DNA of 64,000 nucleotides, taken from positions 2,607,418 through 2,671,417 of the forward strand of contig JAVSMN010000001.1 of the NCBI GenBank assembly GCA_032027205.1, given 5' to 3'. The stretch is from Zeimonas sp032027205 (lineage in GTDB: Bacteria > Pseudomonadota > Gammaproteobacteria > Burkholderiales > Burkholderiaceae_E). Position numbers and translations under genes: made by a program. Below, one piece after another: positions 16,101-25,327 of this stretch. Under the pieces are notes generated by a model, which saw only the letters and a program-made list of their open reading frames with translations, made no database searches and was not told the DNA's origin. Numbering within the stretch: the first letter of the stretch is position 1; each line of letters opens with the position of its first letter.

Positions 16101-17077
16101 CCCTGGGCGCGAAGGTTCGGTCGGTACTGACGGGCAATATCGCTCGAATCGTGATATCGCTGTGTGTGCTCTGGTTCGTTGTGTCTCAGAGCGACATTGC
16201 CGTTTCCGAACTGTCACTGAGGCAAGCGAGTGCGCCACTACTCGCACTCGCCGTCGTCGCAATGCTTGCCCTTTCGCTTCCCCACGCGGCGCGTTGGATC
16301 CTAGTCTTGGGCGAACTAGGCGAGAGCCTTGATTTCCGCAGGGCACTGAGGTTCGTTTTCGTCGGTTATTTTTTTGGCCAGATGCTTCCCTCCTCGGTTG
16401 GAGGGGACGCGGCGCGCGCATGGTGCGCGTACCGAGCGCGGATCTCTCCTGTCACGGCGGCTACCAGCGTCGTATTAGATCGACTGTCGGCGTTCGCCGG
16501 GGTCCTGTTGATCCTGTTCGTCGTGTCACCGTGGTTGACTCCGCTCCTGCCCTTTTCAGCGAAACAATGGGCCGTGATGCTGATTCCCGTGACAGGCGCG
16601 GCAACGCTCGTCGCGTTGAGCGGCCTAGATTACCTTCCGCGCTTCGTTGTTTCGAATCCACTGCTCGGGCGCCTCGCGGGGTTCTCAGCCAGCTTGCGCA
16701 GAGTCCTGTTTACCGGCCGGAGCGCTTTGGCGACAATCGCCCTGTCCGTGGGGGTTCAACTTGCGCTCGGAGTCATCGTTTACGTAATCGCGCTTTCCTT
16801 GGACGTCTCGGTCGGGCTTCGCGAGTGTCTTCTACTGATGCCGCTTGTTACGCTCGTCGCTGCCTTGCCGATCTCCATCGCGGGTTGGGGACTGCGCGAA
16901 GGAGCAATGGTTGTTGCATTCGGCTACGTGCAGGTTCCCCCACCGGCCGCGCTGGCCGTTTCCCTCGTGTTCGGCTTGATTGTTCTTGCCGCAAGCCTCC
17001 CGGGCGCTTTGCTTTGGTGGAGACGCGGACACCTTCATGGTGAGCGCGAAAGCGGCGTCGAAGTGTCGCAGACTTGA
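16097..17077 (+). CDS. UPF0104/LPG-synthase-like integral membrane protein
   Basis: 326 residues, about eight hydrophobic segments. Signatures of the lysylphosphatidylglycerol-synthase transmembrane family (also AglD/UPF0104): GYFFGQMLPSSVGGDAARAW early on and PISIAGWGLREGAMVVAFGY near the C-terminus. Such proteins are often encoded beside polyprenyl-phosphate glycosyltransferases and are thought to help move or present lipid-linked sugars; the precise role is unproven. It overlaps fcl by 4 bp and the downstream fusion gene by 4 bp, so it is in the same coupled series. No soluble aminoacyl-transfer domain is present, so it is not a true MprF. Confidence 0.8.
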   Translation: MTLGAKVRSVLTGNIARIVISLCVLWFVVSQSDIAVSELSLRQASAPLLALAVVAMLALSLPHAARWILVLGELGESLDFRRALRFVFVGYFFGQMLPSSVGGDAARAWCAYRARISPVTAATSVVLDRLSAFAGVLLILFVVSPWLTPLLPFSAKQWAVMLIPVTGAATLVALSGLDYLPRFVVSNPLLGRLAGFSASLRRVLFTGRSALATIALSVGVQLALGVIVYVIALSLDVSVGLRECLLLMPLVTLVAALPISIAGWGLREGAMVVAFGYVQVPPPAALAVSLVFGLIVLAASLPGALLWWRRGHLHGERESGVEVSQT

Positions 17078-18540
17078 ATCACGTGCAGATGTTCGATTCC
17101 CCTGTTGTTGACTCCTGGGGTCCACGCAAACGGGCGATCTGTGAGCGCGCCAACCGCGTCGCCGCCGAACGCGATCGGTGGATCCGCCGCAATGCGTTCT
17201 ACTACCGCGAGGACCTTGCCTATATGCGGTTCCTCGTTCCCGAGGGCGTCCGTGTCCTTGACCTGGGATGTGGGACGGGCACCTTGCTCGCCGGCTTGAA
17301 ACCGGCTCACGGTGTGGGGGTCGACTTCAGCCAGGCAATGATCGGGCGAGCAAGAACTTTGCATCCCGACTTCGAGTTTCATGTCGGCGACATCGAGGAC
17401 AGTTCGACGTTTGAAAGCCTACAGGGTCCGTTCGACGTCATCCTACTGTCCGACACAATTGGCTTTCTGAGTGATTGTCAGGCCACGCTGTCTGGGCTTC
17501 AAAAGGTCATGCACGCCGATACGAGGCTAATTGTCTCTTACTATTCGAAAATGTGGGAGCCGATTTTGGCCGTCGCGGAGAGGCTCCGGCTCAAGATGCC
17601 CCAGGAACAGCAAAACTGGCTGTCGACCGAGGACATTGAAAATCTACTCGATCTCGCCGATTTCCAGGTCATCAAGCGCGAGTGGCGGCAACTCCTGCCA
17701 CGCCGTGCCTTGGGGATCGGTTGGCTACTTAACCGCTATCTGGCGCCTTTACCGGTCATTCGACGTGCTTGTTTGAAGAACTACATCGTTGCTCGCTCGC
17801 TGCAAAAGGTGAACCCTCAAAAGCTGTCAGCGACAGTCGTTATACCGTGTCGCAACGAGCGCGGCAATGTAGAGCAAGCGGTTCTTCGGATTCCGGATTT
17901 TTGCGACGACATCGAGATCCTGTTCGTGGAAGGCCACAGCAGCGATGGCACGCTCGACGAAATCCGCCGCGTAATAGCGGCATACCCGCAGCGCGACATC
18001 AAGGTCCTCGTACAGGACGGCAAGGGTAAGGGAGACGCCGTTCGGAAGGCTTTTGAACGTGCGCGTGGTCAGGTGCTCATGATTCTCGACGCAGATCTCA
18101 CGATGCCGCCGGAGGCATTGCCGAAGTTCTATGCGGCACTGGCGTCCGGGAAGGGGGAGTTTATTAACGGAACGCGACTCGTCTACCCGATGGAGAACGA
18201 TGCGATGCGGTTCCTGAACTGGATCGCTAACCAAGTGTTTTCGTGGCTCTTTACTTGGCTGCTTAACCAACGTTACACGGACACGCTCTGCGGGACCAAG
18301 GTGTTGTCGAAATCGCACTACACCGATATTTCACGAAATCGTCGCTATTTCGGTGATTTTGATCCTTTCGGCGACTTCGACCTGATCTTTGGCGCGGCCA
18401 AAGCCAACCTAAAGACAATTGAAATTCCGATAACGTACGCGAGCCGAAAGTACGGTGAAACGCAGATTTCCCGCTTTCGTCACGGCTGGTTGCTGCTCCG
18501 CATGGTCACGTTTGCGTTCCGCAAGCTAAAGGCTTTCTGA
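17074..18540 (+). CDS. Fusion: SAM methyltransferase + GT2 glycosyltransferase
   Basis: 488 residues with two domains. The N-terminal half (~40-180) is a class I methyltransferase with motif I VLDLGCGTG. The C-terminal part (~245-488) is a family 2 glycosyltransferase of the polyprenyl-phosphate-mannose/glucose synthase kind: TVVIPCRNERGNVEQAV, then FVEGHSSDGT, KGKGDAVRKAF and the metal-binding DADLTMPPE. Start is uncertain: TTG at 17074 overlaps the upstream stop (TTGA); GTG 17083 and ATG 17089 are alternatives. Inference: the GT2 domain charges a polyprenyl-phosphate sugar used by the GT-C-like protein downstream, and the attached domain methylates a sugar or lipid. Both halves look intact. 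Confidence 0.85.
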   Translation: MNHVQMFDSPVVDSWGPRKRAICERANRVAAERDRWIRRNAFYYREDLAYMRFLVPEGVRVLDLGCGTGTLLAGLKPAHGVGVDFSQAMIGRARTLHPDFEFHVGDIEDSSTFESLQGPFDVILLSDTIGFLSDCQATLSGLQKVMHADTRLIVSYYSKMWEPILAVAERLRLKMPQEQQNWLSTEDIENLLDLADFQVIKREWRQLLPRRALGIGWLLNRYLAPLPVIRRACLKNYIVARSLQKVNPQKLSATVVIPCRNERGNVEQAVLRIPDFCDDIEILFVEGHSSDGTLDEIRRVIAAYPQRDIKVLVQDGKGKGDAVRKAFERARGQVLMILDADLTMPPEALPKFYAALASGKGEFINGTRLVYPMENDAMRFLNWIANQVFSWLFTWLLNQRYTDTLCGTKVLSKSHYTDISRNRRYFGDFDPFGDFDLIFGAAKANLKTIEIPITYASRKYGETQISRFRHGWLLLRMVTFAFRKLKAF

Positions 18541-19313
18541 TGAGCGCGAGGGTCTTGGAGGAACATAGACTGATATGGGAGCGTAAACCGATCCTCCGTG
18601 CGATCTATTCAGATTACTATCGGCAGATTATCGCACACTGCGGCCCGGGGCTCACTCTGGAAATCGGAGGGGGAACGGGCAATCTGAAAGCCTTCGCAGA
18701 TGACGTGGTTTCATCTGATATTGTGCCTGCGCCCTGGCTCGACGCTGCCCTCGATGCACAGGCGATGCCGTTTGTCGCTTCTAGTTTCTCGAATATTGTT
18801 GCCGTCGACGTTCTCCATCATATAGAACGGCCGCTGCGGTTCTTGAATGAAGCCGGACGTGTTTTGAAGCCAGGCGGCAAACTGGTGTTGCTCGAACCTG
18901 CAATAACCGGCGTCAGCGGGGTGTTCTACCGGTTGTTCCATCCCGAGCCGGTCGTGATGTCCGCTGATCCGTTCGCTGACGGCCCTGTGAGCGCCGATCG
19001 CGAGCCGTTCGACGCTAATCAGGCTATTCCGACGCTGATGTTTTTGCGCGGGCAAAAGCGCTTTGAACAAGTGTTCCCTCAACTTAGGGTCGTACATCGT
19101 CAGTTCACGAGCATGTTTGTCTACCCGCTCTCGGGCGGATTTCGCAGATGGTCGCTGATCCCCATGCGAGCGGTTAATCCATTGCTATCGATCGAACGTC
19201 TACTGTCTCCGTTGCTTGGAAAATTCGCGGCGTTCCGACTCTTGGTGGTTATCGAAAGGGTCGCTTCGGACGAGTCAAATGTCGATCTAGCAGACATGGA
19301 GTCCGCATGCTGA
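18540..19313 (+). CDS. Class I SAM-dependent methyltransferase
   Basis: 257 residues. The SAM fold is shown by LTLEIGGGTGNLKAF (motif I), a DIVPAPWLDAALDAQ acidic turn and VAVDVLHHIERPLRFLNEAGRVLKPGGKLVLLEP (motifs II-III), the Methyltransf_11 layout. Substrate unknown; the setting suggests a sugar residue or lipid-linked intermediate. The ATG shares one base with the stop of the fusion gene, and the 3' end overlaps the FkbM gene by 7 bp. It is the second of three consecutive methyltransferase domains. Confidence 0.82.
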   Translation: MSARVLEEHRLIWERKPILRAIYSDYYRQIIAHCGPGLTLEIGGGTGNLKAFADDVVSSDIVPAPWLDAALDAQAMPFVASSFSNIVAVDVLHHIERPLRFLNEAGRVLKPGGKLVLLEPAITGVSGVFYRLFHPEPVVMSADPFADGPVSADREPFDANQAIPTLMFLRGQKRFEQVFPQLRVVHRQFTSMFVYPLSGGFRRWSLIPMRAVNPLLSIERLLSPLLGKFAAFRLLVVIERVASDESNVDLADMESAC

Positions 19314-20152
19314 CGACCGCGCACAAGATCGAATTAGCGCGCGCCGTCGCTCGACCATTGATCGGGTTGCGGCGCCTCGTTGGTAAGTCTTCGCACGTCA
19401 CTGTGACGAGGCGTGGAATCAGATGGTGTCTCAACCTGAATGAGGGGATTGATTTTTCCATCTACCTGATGGGCGGTTTCGAATTATCGACGCTCAAACT
19501 TTACGCGCGGTTCGTCCGCCCGGGCGCAACGGTAGTTGATATCGGCGCAAACATTGGCGCGCATGCACTGCCGCTTGCGTCAATGGTTGGTTCGATGGGG
19601 TCCGTGATTGCGTTCGAGCCGACCGCGTTTGCAGTATCGAAACTGCGTGTTAACGCAAGCTTGAACCCGGTTCTTTCTTCCCGGCTTGTGGTTTGCCAAT
19701 ACATGCTCGTCGCACGGGCCGAGGATCCTCTCGAGCGGGAGATCTATTCGAGTTGGCCGCTATCGGAGCAAGGCGAAACGCACGAGAAGCACAAGGGGCG
19801 CCTTCAGAGCACTGACGGAGCGCAGACGAGGACCTTGGATCACGCGCTGGCCGATATGCACGTCGGAAAAATCGATTTTATCAAGATCGACGTCGACGGA
19901 AACGAGTATTCCGTTTTGCGCGGCGGGGCTTCGGTTCTCGAGCGACACCGGCCACGGATTCTTATGGAACTCGCTCCGTATTTATTTGCTTCGAAACCCG
20001 AGGAGTTTGAGAAGCTTATAGGGATGCTTCAGGGTATCGAGTACCGAATGAGCGACGCGGCGACCGGAAAAATGCTTCCGATGGACGCCGTTAGCCTGCG
20101 GCAGACCATCCGAGAGGGCGCATCGCGCAATGTTCTAATCGAGCCTTCATGA
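19307..20152 (+). CDS. FkbM-family methyltransferase
   Basis: 281 residues. FkbM hallmarks: VRPGATVVDIGANIGAHALPLA as SAM motif I, VIAFEPTAFAVSKLRVNASLN, and IDFIKIDVDGNEYSVLRGGASVLERHRPRILMEL, the conserved IDVDGxE segment. Members O-methylate sugars, polyketides and other small molecules. Overlaps the previous gene by 7 bp and the next by 4 bp (ATGA). Likely O-methylates a sugar of the polysaccharide encoded around it; the acceptor cannot be read from sequence. Confidence 0.85.
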   Translation: MLTTAHKIELARAVARPLIGLRRLVGKSSHVTVTRRGIRWCLNLNEGIDFSIYLMGGFELSTLKLYARFVRPGATVVDIGANIGAHALPLASMVGSMGSVIAFEPTAFAVSKLRVNASLNPVLSSRLVVCQYMLVARAEDPLEREIYSSWPLSEQGETHEKHKGRLQSTDGAQTRTLDHALADMHVGKIDFIKIDVDGNEYSVLRGGASVLERHRPRILMELAPYLFASKPEEFEKLIGMLQGIEYRMSDAATGKMLPMDAVSLRQTIREGASRNVLIEPS

Positions 20153-22764
20153 CGTCTAAAGTCGCGCTCAAACGCCAACGCGCCCTGCAAGTGGGCATTG
20201 TGCTTGCTGCCGCCGTAGTGTGCCTCCTCTCGTACGTCTATCGAAGGGAGTTATGGAGAAGCATTGCAGTCGTGCCGGTATGGTTGGTCTGGCTAAGCTT
20301 CTCCGTGGCACTCCTCGAGGCATTCTGTAGAGGTGCGAGAAATCAGCGGAGGAGAACGGCGTTCGCTCCGCCTCACAGCCATTCGCAAAAATTTGACCCA
20401 GAAGCGCGCCAGAGAACTGGCCGACGATTCTCGCCGAGTGGGGCGACCATTCGATTAATGCGTGCGGTTGGGGCGTTCGTTTTTCTGCTTATTGTCTTGG
20501 CAAACCTCTTGGTTGCCGCCTCGTCGCTAGAGTTCCTGCGGGTTCGACAGACCCTGTCGGTTTTTACCGAAGACAAGGGTCGGCCGCCGCTTGCGTCTGT
20601 CTCGCTGCTAGGGATGCAACTCGGGACTATCGAAATTAGAGCCGACGGCTACATGCACGCCGACGGTGGGCACGCATTCCTCGTCGCGTTTGAAATGCCC
20701 GCGCTGTTCTGGAGTGGACAAGACAGCGCCGAAAGACCGGAGCGCTCTGGTGCGACACTCCATGAGGATGGCCGAGTGCTCGGCCCTCCGCATGCGCGGC
20801 ACGATCGCATTCGTCATTTTGGGATGGGATCGTACTCGCACTGGGGAGAGCCTGGCTCCTCCCTCTCCGTCGTCTACCTCTCCGCCTCTGATAGTTCGTC
20901 GCCTATTGAGAACGGGCGGCTGTATACAGCAGAGTTTCCTTTGATCATAAAACCGTGGCCTGCAGCTGGGATCGCAGCGCTCGGACTATTGATCTTACTG
21001 TTTGGCTTGCGCGCTGTTATGCGAGCTCTCCGAACGCTACCTCCATTTTCAGCGAGAGCCGTGAAGAGCCTCGCTCACGTCTTTGCACTTCTATTCGCGA
21101 TAGGGCTTTTCTGCGGACCGGTGCTCGCATCGTGGTCAATCGCCAGCGGGAACTATTTGGCGATTGGTGGTTTGCTTCCGTGGAGCGACGCCTCCGGTTG
21201 GTTCACTGGTGCCATTCATTTGTTGAGCTACGGATCTCTCGACTGGTGGACCACCCGGCGCCCACTGAATCCTGCATTCCTCGGAACACTGTTCTTGGTC
21301 GCGGGACAGAACTTAAAGGGGTTGTTGTTACTACAGGCATCGCTGGTCGGAGTGGCATGTTTCCTAGCGACTCGCGAGATTGGCCGTACCTTCGGAGTGG
21401 CTGCATCCCTACTGGCGTTCGCGGTTCTCATGTCGTTCGGCGCGAGGTTCGTATCCACTACTCTGTCCGAGTCCCTGGGGCTCCTTTTTGGCGGCACTGG
21501 TTTTGCGTTGATGTGGCGTGCTGTCTTGCGTCAGGAGCCAATGGTCTACTCTTTCGGGCTTTTCATGCTGACGTTGGGGCTCAGCGCCCGGCCCGGACCT
21601 CTCCTTGTACTTCCTGCGCTCGCGCTGTGGGCGAGCTTTGGATTCAGCGTTACTGCTCGGGGAATGAACGCGAGGCCGTTTGAGTTGGCCTGCCTGGGTG
21701 TTCTCGCTGGGGGTGCTGTAACGATGTTTCTAACCTCCATTCACGGAAGCGACGCAGGTGCGCCTGGCGCAAATTATTCGTATGTGCTTTACGGTCTCGC
21801 ACACGGTGGTAAGCAGTGGACGCAGGTATTCATCGATCATCCTGAATGGTCGACGTTAACCGAGGCTGCGCTTGCCAAGTTGACTTATAGAGCTGCATTA
21901 ACGGAAATTAGTGAAAATCCGGGGAATTTTTTGTCGGGTCTTTGGCTGTTCGGGAAATCTTATCTGTCAAATTTGTTCTCGTATGTTTCTCCAGTGCTAA
22001 GGGCGCCCATTTTGACGCTGAGCGGGATTGGCTTCGCTTTTGCTGTTATCGAGTGTAGGCGTCGAATTCCGTCATTTTTATTGGCGGGTGTTCTGGGTGT
22101 AGTGGCGTCTGCACCTGTATTGTTTTATGACGCAGACGCTTATCGAACGTTCGTTGCCACCGTGCCCTTCGATGCGGCGTTGGCTGCACTTGGGCTCGCA
22201 GTAGTCATCAAGGTCCTTCAATCTGCGGTTTATCGCGACGAAGGATTTCATTATGACCGCGCCGCCCACGGATACTCGGGGGCTGTCGCTCTAGGTGTTC
22301 TGTTGACGTTTGTCTGCACTGTTGGGCTGGCTATGGCAATCGCTGCATATCGCACTCCTCGTTTCGCGGTGACAGCCTGCCCCTCAGGGCTTTCATCGAC
22401 GATTATTCAATTGGGGCGCACATCGCCTTATATTACAATTCGAGCTGACGATGTCGACAACGAAAGCTTCGCTCCAAACGTCGGCCTTGCCGATTTTCGC
22501 CGGGACGAGTCGTTTGCGAACGTCGAGATTGGCGCGATTTTGGCGAATTTGTCGCCGGGAACTACGCTCATCGAAGGATGGGATTTATCTGCACGACAAG
22601 AAGGTAAGCTAGCTCCCCGCTGGGTAGTGGCAACCGGAAATTGGGTGTTACAGGAAGGGCGGTATTACCAGATTTGCGGGCTCAGAAAATCGGTCCGTTA
22701 TCAAGGGGGGAGTGTTTCGATGATGGAGGCGGAGGTGGTGCGCGAGGTGTCGCCCTTACGATGA
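20149..22764 (+). CDS. Large GT-C-like integral membrane protein (putative lipid-linked glycosyltransferase)
   Basis: 871 residues. Two N-terminal hydrophobic segments, a third near 105-130, a hydrophilic region (~135-265), then a block of about ten membrane segments (~270-730) and a soluble C-terminal domain (~740-871). The loop LLPWSDASGWFTGA...LDWWTTRRPLNPAFLG resembles the first periplasmic loop of GT39/ArnT-like GT-C enzymes, with an acidic residue followed by RRPL. GT-C enzymes use polyprenyl-phosphate sugars on the periplasmic side, matching the GT2-containing fusion two genes upstream. Base composition is lower in GC, most clearly in its second half, and it overlaps the FkbM gene by 4 bp. 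Family assignment is inference; no named family is recognised with certainty. Confidence 0.65.
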   Translation: MTSKVALKRQRALQVGIVLAAAVVCLLSYVYRRELWRSIAVVPVWLVWLSFSVALLEAFCRGARNQRRRTAFAPPHSHSQKFDPEARQRTGRRFSPSGATIRLMRAVGAFVFLLIVLANLLVAASSLEFLRVRQTLSVFTEDKGRPPLASVSLLGMQLGTIEIRADGYMHADGGHAFLVAFEMPALFWSGQDSAERPERSGATLHEDGRVLGPPHARHDRIRHFGMGSYSHWGEPGSSLSVVYLSASDSSSPIENGRLYTAEFPLIIKPWPAAGIAALGLLILLFGLRAVMRALRTLPPFSARAVKSLAHVFALLFAIGLFCGPVLASWSIASGNYLAIGGLLPWSDASGWFTGAIHLLSYGSLDWWTTRRPLNPAFLGTLFLVAGQNLKGLLLLQASLVGVACFLATREIGRTFGVAASLLAFAVLMSFGARFVSTTLSESLGLLFGGTGFALMWRAVLRQEPMVYSFGLFMLTLGLSARPGPLLVLPALALWASFGFSVTARGMNARPFELACLGVLAGGAVTMFLTSIHGSDAGAPGANYSYVLYGLAHGGKQWTQVFIDHPEWSTLTEAALAKLTYRAALTEISENPGNFLSGLWLFGKSYLSNLFSYVSPVLRAPILTLSGIGFAFAVIECRRRIPSFLLAGVLGVVASAPVLFYDADAYRTFVATVPFDAALAALGLAVVIKVLQSAVYRDEGFHYDRAAHGYSGAVALGVLLTFVCTVGLAMAIAAYRTPRFAVTACPSGLSSTIIQLGRTSPYITIRADDVDNESFAPNVGLADFRRDESFANVEIGAILANLSPGTTLIEGWDLSARQEGKLAPRWVVATGNWVLQEGRYYQICGLRKSVRYQGGSVSMMEAEVVREVSPLR

Positions 22765-23074
22765 TTAAACGGCTCTTATGGTTTCCTGTACGTTAGTGGT
22801 GCCGCTGCTGCCTTTTTCTTACAAGCATCTTGAGAGGGTATACCTTGTGCGGGCGCCTGGCGCGCGGGTTGTGTCGTGGGAGGAGTGCCATGAGCAGTAG
22901 AGGGCTCGCGCAAGTGATCGAGGCGGACGTCCAGGCGGTGTCTCCTGGCATGAGGTTGATGCGCTCGTCTGCAGCGATGTCATTGGTTCCTTAGGGGAGT
23001 ACCGGCGATCGTTGATGCTTGTTCAACTACAACGAGAGCTGAGTTGTGAGTCAGTTTCTTGACCCGAGTCCAAG
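22765..23074. other. 310 bp gap with no intact gene
   Basis: An ATG overlapping the preceding stop opens only 11 codons (MIKRLLWFPVR), and further short frames across the gap are all stopped. It reads like decayed coding sequence between the GT-C-like gene and the wzz-like gene, but I cannot identify the parent gene. No strong hairpin or promoter is evident. Confidence 0.5.
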
Positions 23075-23899
23075 ATGCAAGTCACGTCAAGTCCCGCTCA
23101 AACACGACAAGAATCTACGCTTCTTGAAATCTGGGGACTCCTGAGTCGCCGGAGGCTATGGCTCTTCGCTGGCGTAGCGATCTTGTTGGCGCTCGGCGTT
23201 GGGTATCTCACTTTAACGGTGCCCGTCTATCAGGCAAGCGCGAAGGTGCGAATCGGTCAGATCGGTGGAGCGGGACCGTTCGAAGCGCCAGATGTGCTCG
23301 CCTCACGTCTACTTGCTGAGTTCGGAGAGGATGTGGCGACTGGAGTGAAGCGGCCATATCCGACCCTGACCCGGGTGGGTCCATCGCGAGCCGGTTCCTC
23401 GGTAGTGGAACTTGTTGCTGTTGGCTATAAACCCGACGATCCGGCACGGCTACTGCAGCGGGTTACAGCCGATCTGCTAGGACGGCATCGGGAGATCTTT
23501 GAGCGCAATTCCAATGCGGTGAGCGAGCGCATTCATAGCCTCGAGACGCAGCGAGGTGGCTTACATTCGGCATACCAGACTTCGACGAAATTGCTGGAGC
23601 GATTCAAACCAGACGATGCAGCTCCGCCTTTGATTGTTGCGATAGAACGTGGGCGCATGGCCGCCGCGATCGCACAACTCGATAAAGAAAAGCTTGCATT
23701 GGAACAGAGTTCGCTACCTCCTTCGACTGCACCCAGTGAACTGCTCGGTCAGATAACTGCGCCGGCCAAACCAATACAACCCAAGAAAACGATTATCGTG
23801 GTTCTCTCGCTGCTCATCGGTGCCTTGCTGGGCACGATGGGGGCATTTTTGGCAGAGTTTTTTGCCAAGGCGCGAGCGCTGAATCCTTCCGTTCGGTAA
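23075..23899 (+). CDS. Short Wzz-like chain-length determinant, paralogue 1
   Basis: 274 residues: TM1 ~34-52 (LFAGVAILLALGVGYLTL), a periplasmic part with VYQASAKVRIGQIGGAGPFEAPD, coiled-coil-prone helices (~150-220), then SELLGQITAPAKPIQPKK and TM2 ~240-265. This is a Wzz/GumC-like PCP layout but shorter than classical Wzz. It is clearly paralogous to the minus-strand protein at 28548-29375: shared motifs include RIGQI/QIGQV, ELLGQITAP and the spacing of the two TM segments. Likely tunes length of the polymer made by the Wzy-like protein that follows. Confidence 0.8.
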   Translation: MQVTSSPAQTRQESTLLEIWGLLSRRRLWLFAGVAILLALGVGYLTLTVPVYQASAKVRIGQIGGAGPFEAPDVLASRLLAEFGEDVATGVKRPYPTLTRVGPSRAGSSVVELVAVGYKPDDPARLLQRVTADLLGRHREIFERNSNAVSERIHSLETQRGGLHSAYQTSTKLLERFKPDDAAPPLIVAIERGRMAAAIAQLDKEKLALEQSSLPPSTAPSELLGQITAPAKPIQPKKTIIVVLSLLIGALLGTMGAFLAEFFAKARALNPSVR

Positions 23900-24085
23900 G
23901 GGATAATAGTCGACGCCGCCGCACCGCCGGTGCGATCGCGGTCTTTGGCCGACGACGCGCGCCGCCTAACGTAATATTGAAACGGCTTGACTTCGGGTTC
24001 GTCGGTGGCTCTGATTTAACATTCCGGAATGACCTCCAGATTGGAAAGTTTCCACAAGTCCTGATGCTGATTAAGGCAATCGAAG

Positions 24086-25327
24086 ATGGACGTAGCGATC
24101 GGCGGGTCCTTGGTTGCGCACTTTCTGACACTTTTCGTTGTTGTCTGGGTTGCAGGACGGGTCAACCTGTCAGGGCGCTTCCTGCTTTTCTTCGCGCTGT
24201 TCTATGGAATTGCTCCCCTGGTGCCTTTCACCGGTTTCGAGTTTTTCCAGTATGAGGTGAGCTACTCCTACGACCCGCGCGTGCTTCTCCTTTATTCACT
24301 TTCATCACTCTTCTTCGTGCTGGTCGCTTTCGTCCTCCAGGCGTTCCCTTGCGCGGCCTTAGACGTACTCGATGTCGACACTGCTGCTGCGCTTCGGGTG
24401 CTGTGGTGTATCGCTTTAGTTGCTTGGTTGATCGACATCGCTGCTAATTGGAGCTTTTTTCTATTGCCGAAGCACGAGTACATTGCTTCGATTCCGCAGC
24501 AAACTAAGAATCTGTTTCTATTCACAATTCCCGCGGCCGAACTGTTGGCGGGCGCGTTCGCGCTAAGCCCATTCCGAAGTGTTGTGATGCGACGAGTAGT
24601 CGCGATCGTAGGGGTGTTGGCCGTCCTTCAGTCGCTAGTTCTAGGCTACAGGCATGTTGCCTTACTAGCCTTGCTGTTGATTTTGCTTCCCAGAGTTCGA
24701 TCGCTGGGAGTTCTAACACTGTGTCTCTTTCTGACTTTTATTGGTGAAATTTCGAACGGGATCAAACTTTTCTTTTCTCCGGCCAGTGGAATACAAGGAA
24801 ATATCCTCGACGCAGTTTGGTGGAGAGAATACCTCGAGGTTAGCATCGGCGTGAGCACCGAACAGAAGGCTATTCTCTCGAACCTTCTGATCAAGCTTGC
24901 CCACCCAGAATTTATTGATTATTGGCGGGGGTTTCTGTACTTGGTGGCGGGGTTGTTCGGATCGATCATTTCAAGAATCGGCGTAGAAGTGACCGCTTCA
25001 ACTGCGGAGTTGGCCGCGTTCGTGGGGACGTTGGAGGGGCAGGGCACCGGTTATTCGATTCAATTAAGTATTATTGAGTCGTTCGGTTTAGTTCTGCCGT
25101 TTGTTGTTCTTGTCGGGTTCTTGGCGCGAGCCACTGTCGGCACCATGTTGTTTATACTAGCGGCCGAGATCATGTTTTCGATGATGAGGAATGGTCCCGA
25201 GTATTGGTTAGCTCAAGTTAATAAGCTGATCTTTCTCATTTTTCTCGTATGGTTGCTATCGTTGATACTTCAGTTCGTTCGCGTGCGTTCGCAGAGTGTA
25301 GCCCCCCGCCTGCCAGCAGATTTGTAG
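24086..25327 (+). CDS. Putative O-antigen/polysaccharide polymerase (Wzy-like)
   Basis: 413 residues, about ten to eleven hydrophobic segments spread over the whole length, no soluble catalytic domain. A large extracytoplasmic loop lies around residues 215-300 (FFSPASGIQGNILDAVWWREYLEVSIG onward), as in Wzy polymerases. Wzy proteins share topology rather than sequence, so the call rests on topology and on position beside a Wzz-like gene and within the only wzx-containing locus. Composition is AT-richer than the housekeeping genes. The 186 bp upstream (23900-24085) contain no gene. Confidence 0.65.
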   Translation: MDVAIGGSLVAHFLTLFVVVWVAGRVNLSGRFLLFFALFYGIAPLVPFTGFEFFQYEVSYSYDPRVLLLYSLSSLFFVLVAFVLQAFPCAALDVLDVDTAAALRVLWCIALVAWLIDIAANWSFFLLPKHEYIASIPQQTKNLFLFTIPAAELLAGAFALSPFRSVVMRRVVAIVGVLAVLQSLVLGYRHVALLALLLILLPRVRSLGVLTLCLFLTFIGEISNGIKLFFSPASGIQGNILDAVWWREYLEVSIGVSTEQKAILSNLLIKLAHPEFIDYWRGFLYLVAGLFGSIISRIGVEVTASTAELAAFVGTLEGQGTGYSIQLSIIESFGLVLPFVVLVGFLARATVGTMLFILAAEIMFSMMRNGPEYWLAQVNKLIFLIFLVWLLSLILQFVRVRSQSVAPRLPADL

